A stretch of 64,000 bases of DNA from assembly GCA_029844215.1 (NCBI GenBank), contig CM056728.1, positions 6,722,001 through 6,786,000 of the forward strand, written 5' to 3'. This document shows positions 12,101 through 23,264 of this stretch, one piece after another (positions within the stretch are counted from its first letter, which is position 1; every line of letters begins with the position of its first letter). The position numbers were made by a program, and so were the translations under genes. The notes beneath the pieces were generated by a model. The model was not told the DNA's origin. It worked only from the letters and a program-made list of their open reading frames with translations, and did no database searches. This DNA comes from Przewalskia tangutica. Taxonomy: Eukaryota; Streptophyta; Magnoliopsida; Solanales; Solanaceae.

Positions 12101-12738
12101 GGTTGGTACACGACATGATGGTACCTTGGTTTTATTCCCTTGAGAGTCAAAAGACGAAATAAAAGATACAGTTGAATCTCAATTTCTATAAAGTACAGTT
12201 GGCTCTTATTTTATTTGGCATGGTAGGATCAAGTATTTGATTTTCATACTTGTCCATGTCATTCTTTTGTACAGTTATGATCTTGTTCATCGTTTCATGT
12301 TTACATACTTGCATCTGTTATGATCGACTTCTTCTGCTGCGTCATGCGCCGCAGTTTAGGTTTCATATTGGGTGATCCACGTGTGTGGGATCTTGTTCAG
12401 CCGTTGAGGTAGCTTCCTTGTTCCGGAGCTTACCATTGGTACGGTTGGTTTAGACTGTTGTGTATTTCAGGGTACGGCGGGGCCTTGTCCCGTCATAGTT
12501 GTTGTCAAAACTCTTAGAGGTCTGTATTCATATGTGGGTTGGACTGACGTGAGTTGTATTTATATTGTTGTATAGTTGTAGTCTCATTCGGGTGTTATAT
12601 ATTATGACAGCCTTGCCGGCTTTGCCTTTGCAAATAAAAAATGAGTGTTATTTAGCTTCCGCATGTTACTTGTGTTGTATGAATAGAAGGGTGCCCAGGT
12701 AGGGCACCAGTCGCGGGCCCGGGTTTCGGGTCGTGACT

Positions 12739-15290
12739 CATGTTCCATGCTTGACACAAACCTTCTATCTATCTACAATGGAATTATGGAACTTTCTCCC
12801 TGAGATGCGGAACTAACTAGTCTGATCAATAGAAAAGGGGCCCGGTCAAATTGGCTCTCCTGTCTGTGTATCCCATGCCCGGTGTCGTTGATCTATCTGA
12901 TGGGAGAGATCCACCAATTCCTTTATTTTAATGTGTTGGTAGTGCGGTGAAGTCAAATAAGTATGAGAGAAAAGTGACCAAGAACGTAAGGACCATATGG
13001 TCTCAACCACGGGCATACCCATTGGATAGGGGATAGGATCCGCCATCCTAGGTCCGAACCAGACGCACCCACCATTCAACCTCATTATCATAAGCTCGGA
13101 TAACGCTTCATGTACATCCTTGGGAGATATGTTTTTAGCGGAAGCTGCTTTCCCCGGATGCGGAATTGAAAGAACGATGACTTTTTTCCTCCTCATCAAC
13201 TCTCTATTGTGCGGATTCTTCGAATAAACCTCCTTAATTCTACCTTTAGCTTGGTTCTTTTATTTACCTTGGGTAGCTTCATATTCATCCAGTATGCCTC
13301 TTTTTACACCTTTTTTTCCTTCTATCATTCCTGGCAGGAAAACTAGTTATTCTCGAGCAGCAAGAGGACATTCTCAAACAGTCACTTTTTGATTTGATGC
13401 TCTCCTTGGCCTTGCCTTTTCTCATGTATTCTATTCGCCTATACGAGGGAAGCCAGGGAGCAACACTAGTCTTTCTTGGTGTGATCGTATCAGATGTGAT
13501 GTTATCAATTTCATCAGCAACACATGAATGCTCTAACGAGAAAAAGAGTCGAAGACCAGAGGTCCAAGACGTGAGTGAAGATAAGGCTTAGCACCCTATA
13601 CCCAAAAACAGCATCGGACCGGGTTAGTGGGCGAGTCATTTTTTCACTTAACTCTTGTACATAATGTTTCTTAAAGGATTGTAGCTAGGAAGACTGCTGA
13701 AGAAAGAGAAGACCTTGATAGCTGCGTATCTTTCCTTTCGATTGAAGATAACTTCATTTTGGGATGTGGTGGCGTGGTAAGCCACTCATAGGAATAGTCA
13801 AGTAAAAGCTCTCAAATCTAACACACAAAGATGCGCCTCAGAGAGTGTCCTATCCTTCCAAGGGAAATGTGAAAAGCACGATCAGAGATCGAACTGAAGG
13901 AATTTTATGGGGTGGAGTGCTTGGTCGTAATTCGTGAGTGTCGGCAGCCCTGCTAGGAATTTGATTGGCGTCGTCATCGTCACTTCTTCACATCGGTCAC
14001 TTTTAGTTAAGGTAGTTTACTTGCTTATATTATTCTATATTATATAAGGTTGTTTACTTGTTTATTATAAGGAAGATCGTTCAAATGATAACTGAGATTT
14101 TAACCGATTCACGAACCGTGACAGCGGGACAACTAGAAGATATCATTATCACCTCGGTGCAGGACGCCAAAGCGTAATTAACTGAAAGAGTCGAAAAATG
14201 GGAAAAGGAAAATTCGAATGAGGAAGAGGAATGACATAACAAATTGGAAAACCCATCATTAAATATACTAGAGGAATGAAACAGAGGAGATAAAGGGCGT
14301 ATATGATAAAATCACCTAGATTAATGGGAGGTTGTTGTGGGAGTGATCTTCTTCGTCAAAATGAAGCTTCTCAGTATCAGCGGGACTGGAATGAGAGGCA
14401 GGCGGAGGATTGGTAGTTTGATCCTCAACCTCCATTGGAGGCTGGCTTTTAGAGATTTCAAGAGAGAGTCTGACTTCTTCTTCATTTGGAATCAGGCTGG
14501 GGGAAAACGAGTTGTCTCTGGAGGGAATCCTGTCAGGTACTTGCTCAATTAGCTGGTGATGTCAGGTCAGGAAGGAAGCCCATTTCCTTTGAAGGAAATG
14601 CCTTATAAACTACAGGACATAGAAGCATGCCAACAAGTGGATTGAATCTTTTTTTCCTATTAGCGAACCTTTGACTCGTTCCCACAAAATTCTTGTTGTT
14701 GAATGATCTACTAGCTTCCTCTTTAGTTGTTTGATATTGGGTTTGTGTTCAGTGTACCGCTCTTTTTATAGAAGGGCATTTTTTTGATAGATTCTGGCCA
14801 GCCCAAATCAAATATTTTTTCTATACTATTACATTTCTCGTTGGGGAGTCAAACCCACGCATAGGAGCGGAAACCCTTACATCTCTGAACGACCGAAGAA
14901 GTTTATTCTCTGAGTTGACAGTAAAGCATCGAATTTGAAAAAGGATGCTGCTTCGATAACAAGTACACATGGATTACATGACTTTGATAGGTGCCGAGAA
15001 TAAGGAAGCATTTTCTATCAAATGTTGAAAGAGCTAACAAAGCATTCCTCGTTGCAGCTACAATCGTAGCCTGCCTTTTCGTTAACTAGATCCCATATCT
15101 CTACTTTTGAGGAAAGGTTGGTTAGCTCTATCGAACGAGGGTTAAGTTATCAAAGTTTGAACAAATAAGGTAATTCTCATGTTCCTCGACGCTGAGGGCA
15201 CCCCCGAAGAGCGGGTGTTTTCGTGACATTTCTGATTGGCTGTCTTGTATTTCTAATAAGTTGTTTAATAGTTGGCATGCAGAATCGTAT
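12739..15290. other. Mitochondrial-like DNA, no recognised gene
   Basis: Non-coding, moderately GC-rich DNA that looks like angiosperm mitochondrial intergenic sequence, including many AAAG/CTTT runs. Several short open frames exist. The longest is 13199-12846 on the minus strand (117 codons, basic N-terminus), whose product I do not recognise, and none shows a known domain. Plastid sequence takes over before the clpP end at 15421. The mitochondrial assignment rests on look, on the 26S fragment further on, and on the inverted match to the left arm. Confidence 0.4.
12846..13199 (-). CDS. Unrecognised 117-codon open frame in mitochondrial-like DNA
   Basis: An open frame with a basic start (MMRRKKVIVLSIP) and no domain I can name. 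It could be a mitochondrial open reading frame carried into the nucleus, or chance. No promoter, intron or conserved neighbour supports expression here. I would not treat it as a functional gene. Confidence 0.2.
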   Translation of the reverse strand: MMRRKKVIVLSIPHPGKAASAKNISPKDVHEALSELMIMRLNGGCVWFGPRMADPIPYPMGMPVVETIWSLRSWSLFSHTYLTSPHYQHIKIKELVDLSHQIDQRHRAWDTQTGEPI

Positions 15291-15420
15291 ACATAATATG
15301 TATGATGGATTGGTTTAGATTGATACTAATCGAATGATGATGAATTACTTCTATTTAATAGAATATTCAATTCGAAGATAAAATATCAAATCACAGATTT
15401 GCGCGAAATCCATGTTATTT

Positions 15421-17452
15421 TCATTCAACCGCTACAAGATCAACAATTCCATAAGCTTGGGCTTCTGTTGCTGACATAAAAGCATCTCTTTCCATATCTT
15501 CGGATACAACCCATAAGGGTTTGCCCGTTCTTTGTACATAAACCCTTGTGAGGGTTTCATGCAGTTTCAGCAATTCTTCCGCTTCCAAGACAAATTCGCC
15601 TGTTTGTGCCTCATAATAACCACTAGCAGGTTGATGCATTATTACCCCTGATGATATAACAAAATAAAAGCTTCCCCTATCTCGCATGATAAAGCAAAGA
15701 GAAAGGAAAGATAAAGAATAGAAAAAAAGATAGAATTGAACAACAGTACATGCATCTTTTATGCATACGGGTCTACAAGAAAATTTACCTCATCTTTTCT
15801 ATTGACTATTGAAGAAAGAGTAAAATAGAATCTACCATACTCAGATGGGTAAATGATCAAATTGCCATCCTTCCATTCAGAAGAGTTAAAAAATACTATG
15901 ATGGCTCCGTTGCTTTATATGTTTATTTTTTTCTTTTTTTTTGTCTGTGATTCAGCAATCCCAAAGTTTCTTTTTAATCCGATCAAATAAGAAAAAAAAT
16001 GTTTTTTCGTACTCTTTCATAACATAAATATTGTTAAGAACTCTCCGATATGAAAACAAAAAAGTTTGTGACGTTGAACTGAACTCCCGATAGATAAGAG
16101 AAAATCGGAAATACCCTTATCTCATACTTCTCTCTCGATACAGAATCTAATGTTTTGAAGAAAGAAAAACAATACAAAAATTTCTCATATCGAATTCAAA
16201 GTGCCATGCTATTATTACTTAGTATTCATATGGCGAAGGCATAGTCTTCTTTTTCTCTCAAATAAAAAACTCATTGGCGCCAAGCGTGAGGGAATGCTAG
16301 ACGTTTGGTAATTTCTCCTCCGATCAGGATAAAAGATCTCATTGAAGCGTCTAATCCCATGCATATTGTATGGACATCTGGTCGCACAAATTGCATAGTA
16401 TCATAAATATCGATCCCAGGTATTACCCAGCCCCCATGAGAGTTTATAAACAAATACAGCTCTTTGGTCTCATCCTCGATACTGAGATATACCATAAGAC
16501 TAATAAGTTGATTCGAAATCTCGCTATTAATCCATTGGCCTAAAAAAGTAATCTTTCTCCATAAAGTCGGTTGATTAGGGTAAAATTATATCCCTTAGGA
16601 ACCGTACATGCGCCTTTTGATGCATACGGTTCAAAAAAATTGTGAATAAATGTATAGATACCACTCCTCTTTCTTTTTTTCGAGAAATGTTCTTTCTTAC
16701 TTCTAACGAAAGGGCTTTTCTTCGATTTTTCAATAAAGACGAGTTTTGACTCCTTTTTTTATATTTTCGATTATAAAATTTGAAGTTATAAGAAAGAGTC
16801 ATTAAACTTATCGAATTAACTTCTCATTGATGTATTCTTTCATCGAGATTTAATCCAAACCGCGATGGTATTTTCTTCTTCCTGAATGGGTCTATTTCAT
16901 CTTTTTAGGTTTATGCTCTACTCCGGGTAAAGATCCGCCCGATTTGGATTTGTACATATAGGACAAATGTTTCCATTACCATTTCTTTTTGTATTTCTTT
17001 TTTTTTTAATTCATTTTATACAAGTATTTGTTAGAGTTGAGATAACTTTGCTTGACAATTAGGATCTCTTTACAAAGAAAATATAGGAATAGCAATCATA
17101 GATATCTTACCAATCCAATTGAGTTTTTTCTAAACGGATCCTGAATACTTCATTTTTTTAGTCCAACCAAGCCAACCATAAATTATTCTAATTGAATTGT
17201 TCTAATTGAATTATTCTAATTGATAATAGTAATATGAATACCCTAAAAATGGATCTAATTGCACATCACGCTGCAAATTTTTGATGATTCAATTTATCTT
17301 TTTTGGGCGAAACGGGAGATATCTCGATCGGGGAGAGAACGGGGAAATATCATATGACCCAATATATCTGACAAGTCGCACAATACGTCAACCCAAGATG
17401 CATCTTCCTCTCCAGGACATCGGAAAGGAACTTTTGGAACACCAATAGGCAT
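15421..17452 (-). pseudogene. clpP: Plastid clpP (ATP-dependent protease subunit), nuclear or mitochondrial copy
   Basis: All three plastid clpP exons are present on the minus strand with two introns: exon 1 at 17452-17382 (71 nt, starts MPIGVPKVPF), exon 2 at about 16574-16283, and exon 3 at 15648-15421 ending in TGA. ClpP is the proteolytic core of the stromal Clp protease. Exon 2 carries damaging-looking changes near the active serine: 'GLDASMRSFIL' where GLAASMGSFIL is usual, and 'NSHGG' for NSPGG. The catalytic-histidine region (…MHQPAS) is kept. Outside the plastid its group II introns would not be spliced, so it cannot make protein here. It lies head-to-head with psbB, the native plastid arrangement, which shows transfer as one piece of plastid DNA. 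Confidence 0.9.
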
Positions 17453-17869
17453 TAAATGAAAGAAAGAACTAAATACTATATTTCACTTTTAGGTGGAAAC
17501 GTAACAAAAAAAAAATTATCGTATTTATTTTATCCATATATTCTAAAAATTCATGAAGAAAGACAAAATGAATAAACTCAAATTATTATGAATAGGTCTT
17601 TCTAATGATAAATAAGTATGGACTCATTCGCTCATAGAAAATGGGATCAACTCCCCCATTGCGTATTGGTACTTATTGAGAATAGAATAAATATGCTTCT
17701 CTTTGTTCCTACGAACATAATTGTTCCATTATTACCAACAAAATAGAACACCCTTGTTCGGAAATAATCGACTGAACAAGAGTGGTCTATATGATAGTCA
17801 TATTATAGGCTTTTCCAATGCAATAAAGTTACGTAGTGTCCATTTATCTTTGATATAAGGGGTATTTCC

Positions 17870-18737
17870 ATGGGTTTGCCTTGGTATCGTGTTCATACTG
17901 TTGTATTGAATGATCTCGGTCGGTTGCTTTCTGTTCATATAATGCATACAGCTCTGGTTGCTGGTTGGGCCGGTTCGATGACTCTATATGAATTAGCGGT
18001 TTCTGATCCTTCTGATCATGTTCTTGATCCAATGTGGAGACAGGGTATGTTCGTTATACCCTTCATGACTCTTTTAGGAATAACCAATTCATGGGGCAGT
18101 TGGAGTATCACAGGGAGGACTGTAACGAATCCGGGTATTTGGAGTTTCGAAGGTGTAGCTGGAGCACATATTGTGTTTTCTGGCTTATGTTTTTTGGCGG
18201 CTATCTGTCATTGGGTGTATTGGGATCTAGAATTTTTTTGTGATGAATGTACAGGAAAACCCTCTTTGTATTTGCCAAAGATCTTTGGAATTCATTTATT
18301 TCTCTCAGGGATGGCTTGCTTTGGTTTTGGTGCATTTCATGTAACAGGCTTGTATGGTCCCGAAATATGGGTGTCTGATCCTTATGGACTAACGGGAAAG
18401 TACAACCTGTAAATCCAGCGTGGGGCGTGAAAGGTTTTGATCCTTTTGTTCTAGGAGGAATAGCCTCTCATCATATTGCAGCAGGAACATTTGGCATATT
18501 AGCGGGCCTATTCCATCTTAGCATTCGTCGCCACAATGTCTATACAAAGGATTGCGTATGGGAAATATTGAAACCTTCCTTTCCAGTAGTATCAGTGCTG
18601 TCTTTTTTGCAGCTTTTGTTGTTGCCGAAACTATGTGGTATGGTTCGGAAACTACCCCAATTGAATTATTTGGGCCCACTCGTTATCAATGGGATCAGGG
18701 GTACTTCCAGCAAGAAATATATCGAAGAGGTTTATAA
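17870..18737 (+). pseudogene. psbB: 5' half of plastid psbB (CP47 of photosystem II), frameshifted
   Basis: Starts with MGLPWYRVHTVVLN, the N-terminus of CP47, the core antenna chlorophyll protein of photosystem II. The frame is open to 18412, where a shift after 'YGLTGK' gives a stop. Matching sequence goes on in other frames ('GGIASHHIAAGTFGILAGL' from about 18460, 'RMGNIETFLSSS' from 18555) up to 'YFQQEIYRR' at about 18733. There homology to CP47 ends, at roughly residue 280 of a protein that is normally just over 500 residues. The breakpoint leads into mitochondrial-like DNA. Several missense changes are visible (for example 'DLEFFCDECTGKPSL'). Confidence 0.92.
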
Positions 18738-20880
18738 CATGAAAAATGTGCCTTTGAGAAAAAGTGTTTACTTAAGACATTTTTAAGGTGGCCCCGGAAG
18801 TCATCTCATGTGAATGAATCATAAGAAAAATCCCGGTAAATGAAAACTCAACATGATCTCAAATAAGCCTCTTTCTTGATTCCAATGGTCGTGAAAAGAA
18901 AAGTCATCTGGATTGTTCCCTTCCTAGGTTGATAGAGGGGTCCCACTTAAAGACTGAACTGAAGCCATATGGCAGAAAGCAGAAGCAGCGGGTACGTCTG
19001 TTCGAGTTCATTCATGTCCAATAAACTTCAAACAAAAGGAGATTCGGGTATCAGAGTTGAGCGGACAAACGACATGAGGATGGAAGGAAGAGTAAAGACA
19101 AGACGAAAGCAAGAGTCTGGTTGGAAAGAGACATGTATCCTTTTTTGTAAATAAAGAGGACTACTTCACGAGCCGCTACTAATAATCGAAAAGGTTCACA
19201 TCAAGTTCAGTCTATAGTGACAAATGGAACGTTTTCGCCGGAGGGGTTTGTCTCCATGGAAAAAGTATTCACTATTGCTTACAGCGCCTTCATTCACTCG
19301 TCTTGCTACTTCGGAAAAGTTCAGTGGACACATGGAGTCGAACGTCTCTCTACAATGTTGCGTAGATAGACTGATTATTGTAGGTGACTGTCTCTAGTGG
19401 TTTAGAAAGAGTTATGTTGCTACCCACTTCTTTTTTTGTAGTCTAGTAGATCTACATTCTCTAGTAGATATAAAGTAGGTTTATGTTCAGCAACAGAAAG
19501 AGGTGAGGTTCTGCTTTCTTACCTGAGAATATTTACAAAGGGAAGCCTCGAAAGGCATACGAGTGCGCCTCTCGTAGACGAATCCCGATCCACATTATTG
19601 GTTAATAGAGAATCAAAATTGATTTACCAATGAATCGCGAAATGCTATGGTTCTTAAATATAACATACAGACATGTATCATTATAGGGAAGGGATATGAA
19701 AGGAAATAGTCTTATCGAGGAACCAGAAAAAAGGGCTTGTATCCGGAGGGTGCACGGGGTCTTACCGTCTAGCCGTTGGTACTCCGCATCTTCATGGAGA
19801 ATTAAATTTCACTGGGTCCATGTCGGAGACAGCGGGGCAATTGAATACTACCATTCTTTCACGTTGACTCTTTCGCAAAGTAGCCTAAAGAATCCCTTTT
19901 CACTTATTACTCCTATAGAGCTAGAAATTCAAGCTCTAGTGGTGGGTTGTCTTCGCGGTTCCATTCATCGACATAATCAGAAGCAATGGATGTTGTAAAT
20001 AAGTGTTTGAATGGTACTTGATTCATAAAGAATGATTCTTTTGAAGTTATACGTACTTTCGAAAAAAATGCCATCTTTTATCAATATGCGTGTCACGGGA
20101 TAAACCTTTTCTTCTGTATGAATCAATATTATTCCATTCCAAATCCTTCCCAAAGTAAAGTATAAAGAAACAACTGATATGCTGCCTTGATCTTTCTTTG
20201 TGAACATTATTGAGGTCAGTCTTTCGGATTACGGGTGACAGGCGAATGTCGTCGTCCGAAAGATATGAGCAGTTTCCACTCTGCTCGTACTGAATACGGG
20301 TAATTCCCCGCCACTTGCCCAACATTTTAATAAAGGACAGCCAGCGGTGAGGCAACATTTTGGAACTTCCAAACCAAAGAACTGCAAGATGAGAAGGAGC
20401 TTTTTACGTTACACTTCAATAGAATGAATTCAGTAAGGGTAGAATGGGCCCTATGGTCGATCGAATGTGATGTGCCACTTGAACTCAAATCTATCTGACC
20501 TTCAATCCATCTTTGTCCAGCCACCTCATAACAAAATGTTAGACCAATCTCAGGGCTGACACAACCGAATTGGTTGAGGAAAAGGAACCCCCAGCGACCA
20601 AGCACTCCTGTCCCCAAAGTGGATACCGAAGAACCTAAGGTTGTCGAGGACACGTCTGAAGATGAGGTTTAGCCCTCTAAGTTGACCACCCTACCCACTA
20701 ATGAATGTAGAGGGGAGGGAGGCAAACGGAAACCGACCGAAAACCCGAACCGCTTGACTGACCCTTCATAGTCCATTCAAGTTGGTTGGGGATGGCTAGA
20801 ACCAATCAAAAGTGCAAATCGCGCAAGCGAAGCCAGGAAACGGACCGCAGCGCAACGACTAGGACTCGTGTCGGAAGAGT
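18738..20880. other. Mitochondrial-like DNA between two plastid segments
   Basis: No intact gene. Bases 18834-18916 are an inverted copy of 4238-4318. A 26S rRNA fragment lies at about 19736-19850. The rest (including open frames on the minus strand at 20653-20327, 20358-20047 and 20207-19977) I could not assign. The sequence sits between a psbB breakpoint and petG, which are not adjacent in plastid DNA, so at least two junctions fall here. Confidence 0.45.
19736..19850 (-). rRNA. rrn26: Fragment of mitochondrial-type 26S rRNA (domain V)
   Basis: On the minus strand the stretch contains GTGAAATTTAATTCTCCATG, AAGATGCGGAGTACC and ACGGCTAGACGGTAAGACCC, the conserved peptidyl-transferase-proximal part of large-subunit rRNA. 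The 'GCGGAGTACCAACGGCTAGACGG' type wording fits the plant mitochondrial 26S gene better than plastid 23S, which reads GCGGACTACCTGCACCTGGA here. Only about 115 bases remain, so it is a fragment. It is the best direct evidence for mitochondrial DNA in the block. Confidence 0.75.
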
Positions 20881-20949
20881 TTTGTCAATTCAGATTAATA
20901 TTTAGGTATAGATATTACCCTTTTTTTTTCTCTTTTCAAACAAATAAAA

Positions 20950-21063
20950 ATGATTGAAGTTTTTCTATTTGGAATCGTGTTAGGTCTAATTTCTATTACT
21001 TTGGTTGGATTATTCGTAACCGCATATTTACAATATAGGCGTTGTGATCAGTTGGACCTTTGA
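20950..21063 (+). CDS. petG: Plastid petG (cytochrome b6f subunit V), open copy
   Basis: The frame is 37 codons plus stop, the full length of PetG, a single-span subunit of the cytochrome b6f complex. It starts MIEVFLFGIVLGL and ends QYRRCDQLDL. The reading frame is intact, with a Gly-to-Cys change near the end (usual QYRRGDQLDL) and one or two substitutions in the membrane span. It is followed, as in plastid DNA, by trnW and trnP on the opposite strand. In the nucleus or mitochondrion it has no plastid promoter machinery and should be regarded as a transferred, silent copy. Confidence 0.88.
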   Translation: MIEVFLFGIVLGLISITLVGLFVTAYLQYRRCDQLDL

Positions 21064-21194
21064 TTAATTAACATCTCTTTTTGATTGACCTCCTCCTATC
21101 TTTAATTCATAGGCACATGAGGTCAAATTCCGATTGTTGTGAAAGTTACTGAATGAATATATTTTATTCTAATTCGTTCTAAGAAAGAAAAAAT

Positions 21195-21268
21195 CACACT
21201 CTGTAGGATTTGAACCTACGACATCGGGTTTTGGAGACCCACGTTCTACCGAACTGAACTAAGAGCGC
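21195..21268 (-). tRNA. trnW-CCA: tRNA-Trp(CCA), plastid origin
   Basis: 74 nt on the minus strand, 5' end GCGCTCT paired with AGAGTGT at the 3' end, GGTTCAAATCC T-arm and anticodon CCA within CTCCAAA. It matches the plastid tRNA-Trp order downstream of petG. Plastid-type trnW and trnP copies are used in many plant mitochondria, so the intermediate host may have been mitochondrial DNA. Confidence 0.9.
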
Positions 21269-21395
21269 TTTCTAATCAGAATAGATAAGACTATAAACAA
21301 AAGAATTATTTTCATAACCCCAAAATAAAAGATTATATCCAATTTGAAGCGATCTCAATTGATCCTTCGTTACTGCTCAAAGGAGCAGTAATAGG

Positions 21396-21469
21396 TAGGG
21401 ATGACAGGATTTGAACCCGTGACATTTTGTACCCAAAACAAACGCGCTACCAAGCTGCGCTATATCCCT
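21396..21469 (-). tRNA. trnP-UGG: tRNA-Pro(UGG), plastid origin
   Basis: 74 nt on the minus strand, 5' AGGGATATAGCGCAGC, anticodon TGG within TTTGGGT, T-arm GGGTTCAAATCC. One base differs from the usual plastid AGGGATGTAGCGC (acceptor-D junction). It follows trnW as in plastid genomes. Confidence 0.9.
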
Positions 21470-21900
21470 TTCATTGTTCCACAGTGTAATTGTAGAGAAT
21501 TCCTATCTTGTTTTCCACATGGTTATTTCCTCCATTGATATATACAAATTTTCTGCTCATTTCGTCCTTTTGGTCTCATTTAACATATAATAGTAAAGGG
21601 AAAAGACTTTTCTTAGAGATTATATAGAAAATACTTATATACAATTATATACAAAATATATAAATACAAAACCCGTCAGAAAAATAAATTAGTATTTTTC
21701 GGAAATTCTCGGTAAGAAAGAAGAGGATGTATTTTTTTTATGTATTAAAAAAAGGAAAATCTTATTTTCTGAATCATTGTACTTTTCAATTTGAATTAGG
21801 AATTATGTGTCCAACTCTAAGCATCCTTTAACTACATATGCATCTCATCATATATGTATTATCTATTCCAACAAATAATACAAAAGAAGGAGGTTTTTCA

Positions 21901-22032
21901 ATGCGAGATCTAAAAACAAATCTCTCTGTGGCACCAGTACTAAGTACGCTATGGTTCGGCTTTAGCAGGTCTATTGATAGAGATTAATCGTTTGTTCCCG
22001 GATGCGTTGACATTCCTTTTTTTTCATTCTAG
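21901..22032 (+). pseudogene. psaJ: Plastid psaJ (photosystem I subunit IX), frameshifted
   Basis: Starts MRDLKTNLSVAPVLSTLWFG, as PsaJ does, then a two-base loss near 21960 shifts the frame to an early TAA at about 21985-21990. The rest of the gene, 'LAGLLIEINRLFPDALTF', can be read in the shifted frame up to TAG at 22030. PsaJ is a small membrane subunit of photosystem I. Confidence 0.9.
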
Positions 22033-22470
22033 TTATTGTCATGGGAAGGAATGAAGAATATTATAGATCCAATCAAATATTGGTTATGAACCCCTCTCTC
22101 CCTTTTTTCTTCTTTTTCCCTTTTTAGAATAAGGGAGGAAGGAGAAAGAATAAAAAAAGTGGATTCAACATTCGGGCTCAAGTTCGAATTAACTGAATAT
22201 TAATAATAGAGGAATGGTGGTAGAATAGAAAATGGGGGTCTAGGGCAAGAGTATTTATACAAGATACATAAATGATTACTTCAATTTTAAATATATTTTA
22301 GAAAAATCGTTGTATTTTACTATGACTTTGCTTTACTATTACTTTATTTTCTTGATTTTAATCTTTTACTTTTAGAATTGGATTTCAAGTTAGTAACTTC
22401 TATTTTATCCTTTCTTCGTTTTGAATCGAAAATAGAAGAGTTGAGTAAATCAAAAATCCAAAGGAGGTTC

Positions 22471-22671
22471 ATGGCCAAGGGGAAAGATGTCCGAGTAACG
22501 GTGATTTTGGAATGTAATAGTTGTGTCTGAAACAGTGTTGACAATGTATCAAGAGGTATTTTCAGATATATTACTCAAAAGAACCGGCACAATACGCCTA
22601 ATCGATTAGAATTGAAAAAACTATGTCCCTATTGTTACAAACATACGATTCATGGGGAAATAAAGAAATAG
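22471..22671 (+). pseudogene. rpl33: Plastid rpl33 with an in-frame TGA
   Basis: 66 codons plus stop, full length for plastid ribosomal protein L33, starting MAKGKDVRVTVILEC and ending HTIHGEIKK. A C-to-T change makes TGA at about 22527 (after 'NSCV'), at a position that is normally arginine. The zinc-site cysteines 'CPYC' are present. The TGA cannot be corrected by the usual C-to-U editing direction, so the gene is dead. Confidence 0.9.
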
Positions 22672-22856
22672 AGCGAACCAAGTACCTATGTCTTACCCTT
22701 TCAAGGAAGGGGGAAAATGACATTATATATATATAACATATTTAAATAGAAAATAAACAAATCGTATTTAAAAAATCCTATTTTGGGTGGATGTAAAATG
22801 AATTAGAATTAATAAATAAGATTTTAGGGATAAGGAATAAATTAAACAAACAAACC

Positions 22857-23066
22857 ATGCATAAATCCAAGCGACCTTTTCTTAAATTCAAGCAATCTTT
22901 TCGTAGGCGTTTGCCCCCGATTCAATCGGGGGATCGAATTGATTATAGAAACATGAGTTTAATTGGTCGATTTATTAGTGAACAAGGAAAATCTATTCGT
23001 CTTAGCCCTGCTTCGGCGATTCAATCTGACATTTCATTTCCTTCTATAAAAAGAGCGGTACACTGA
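22857..23066 (+). pseudogene. rps18: Plastid rps18, N-terminal part fused to unrelated sequence
   Basis: Starts MHKSKRPFLKFKQSFRRRLP and keeps the ribosomal protein S18 sequence to 'FISEQGK' (about codon 45). Then it changes to 'SIRLSPASAIQSDISF…' with a stop at 23066. Plastid S18 is about 100 residues, so roughly half is missing and the tail comes from a junction at about 22990. The native psaJ-rpl33-rps18 order is kept. Confidence 0.88.
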
Positions 23067-23264
23067 ACACGAACCCAATATCAAACAACTAAAGAGGAAG
23101 CTAGTCGATCATTCAACAACATGAATCTACCCTAGGATCCAACCTGCCATCTTTCTTCTCTTATGATTTCGAATAGCGAGAAAGTGAAATAATGGGGAAT
23201 AGAATGGAGCGGACTAATACTCTATTCGACTAGAGGAAGAATCTTTATTAAATATAATGCATCC

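Larger units (their letters stand above)
4328..12738 (+). mobile_element. Element B: giant-LTR, non-coding LTR retrotransposon
   Basis: Two direct LTRs (4328-8034 and 8802-12738) begin TGTTACACC and end in CGGGTCGTGAC(A). Between them are only 767 bases. A tRNA-Met-type primer site follows the 5' LTR and a polypurine tract precedes the 3' LTR, so the plus orientation is clear. Flanks CGTGT (4323-4327) and CATGT (12739-12743) look like a 5-bp target-site duplication with one mismatch. No gag or pol is present. LTR ends and leader resemble element C, so it was probably mobilised by a Ty3/gypsy chromovirus-like relative. The proportions (LTRs over 90% of the element) fit the LARD type of non-autonomous element. 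Confidence 0.85.
8802..12738 (+). repeat. 3' LTR of element B (3.9 kb)
   Basis: Direct copy of 4328-8034. It is about 230 bp longer, mainly because the degenerate repeats at 10480-11000 are expanded relative to 6000-6340 and the 50-bp array has about one more unit. The segment around 12300-12350 has lost bases compared with 7595-7650. The last base is T instead of the A expected for CA-3'. Divergence between the two LTRs, visible along the whole length, means the insertion is not very recent. Confidence 0.85.

Noticed and set aside
18969..19154. Open frame with basic product in mitochondrial-like DNA
   Set aside because: Short, unconserved look and flanked by organellar breakpoints; no domain.
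20047..20653. Minus-strand open frames as a possible mitochondrial or plastid gene
   Set aside because: I could not match them to any organellar protein with certainty; left as unassigned organellar DNA.
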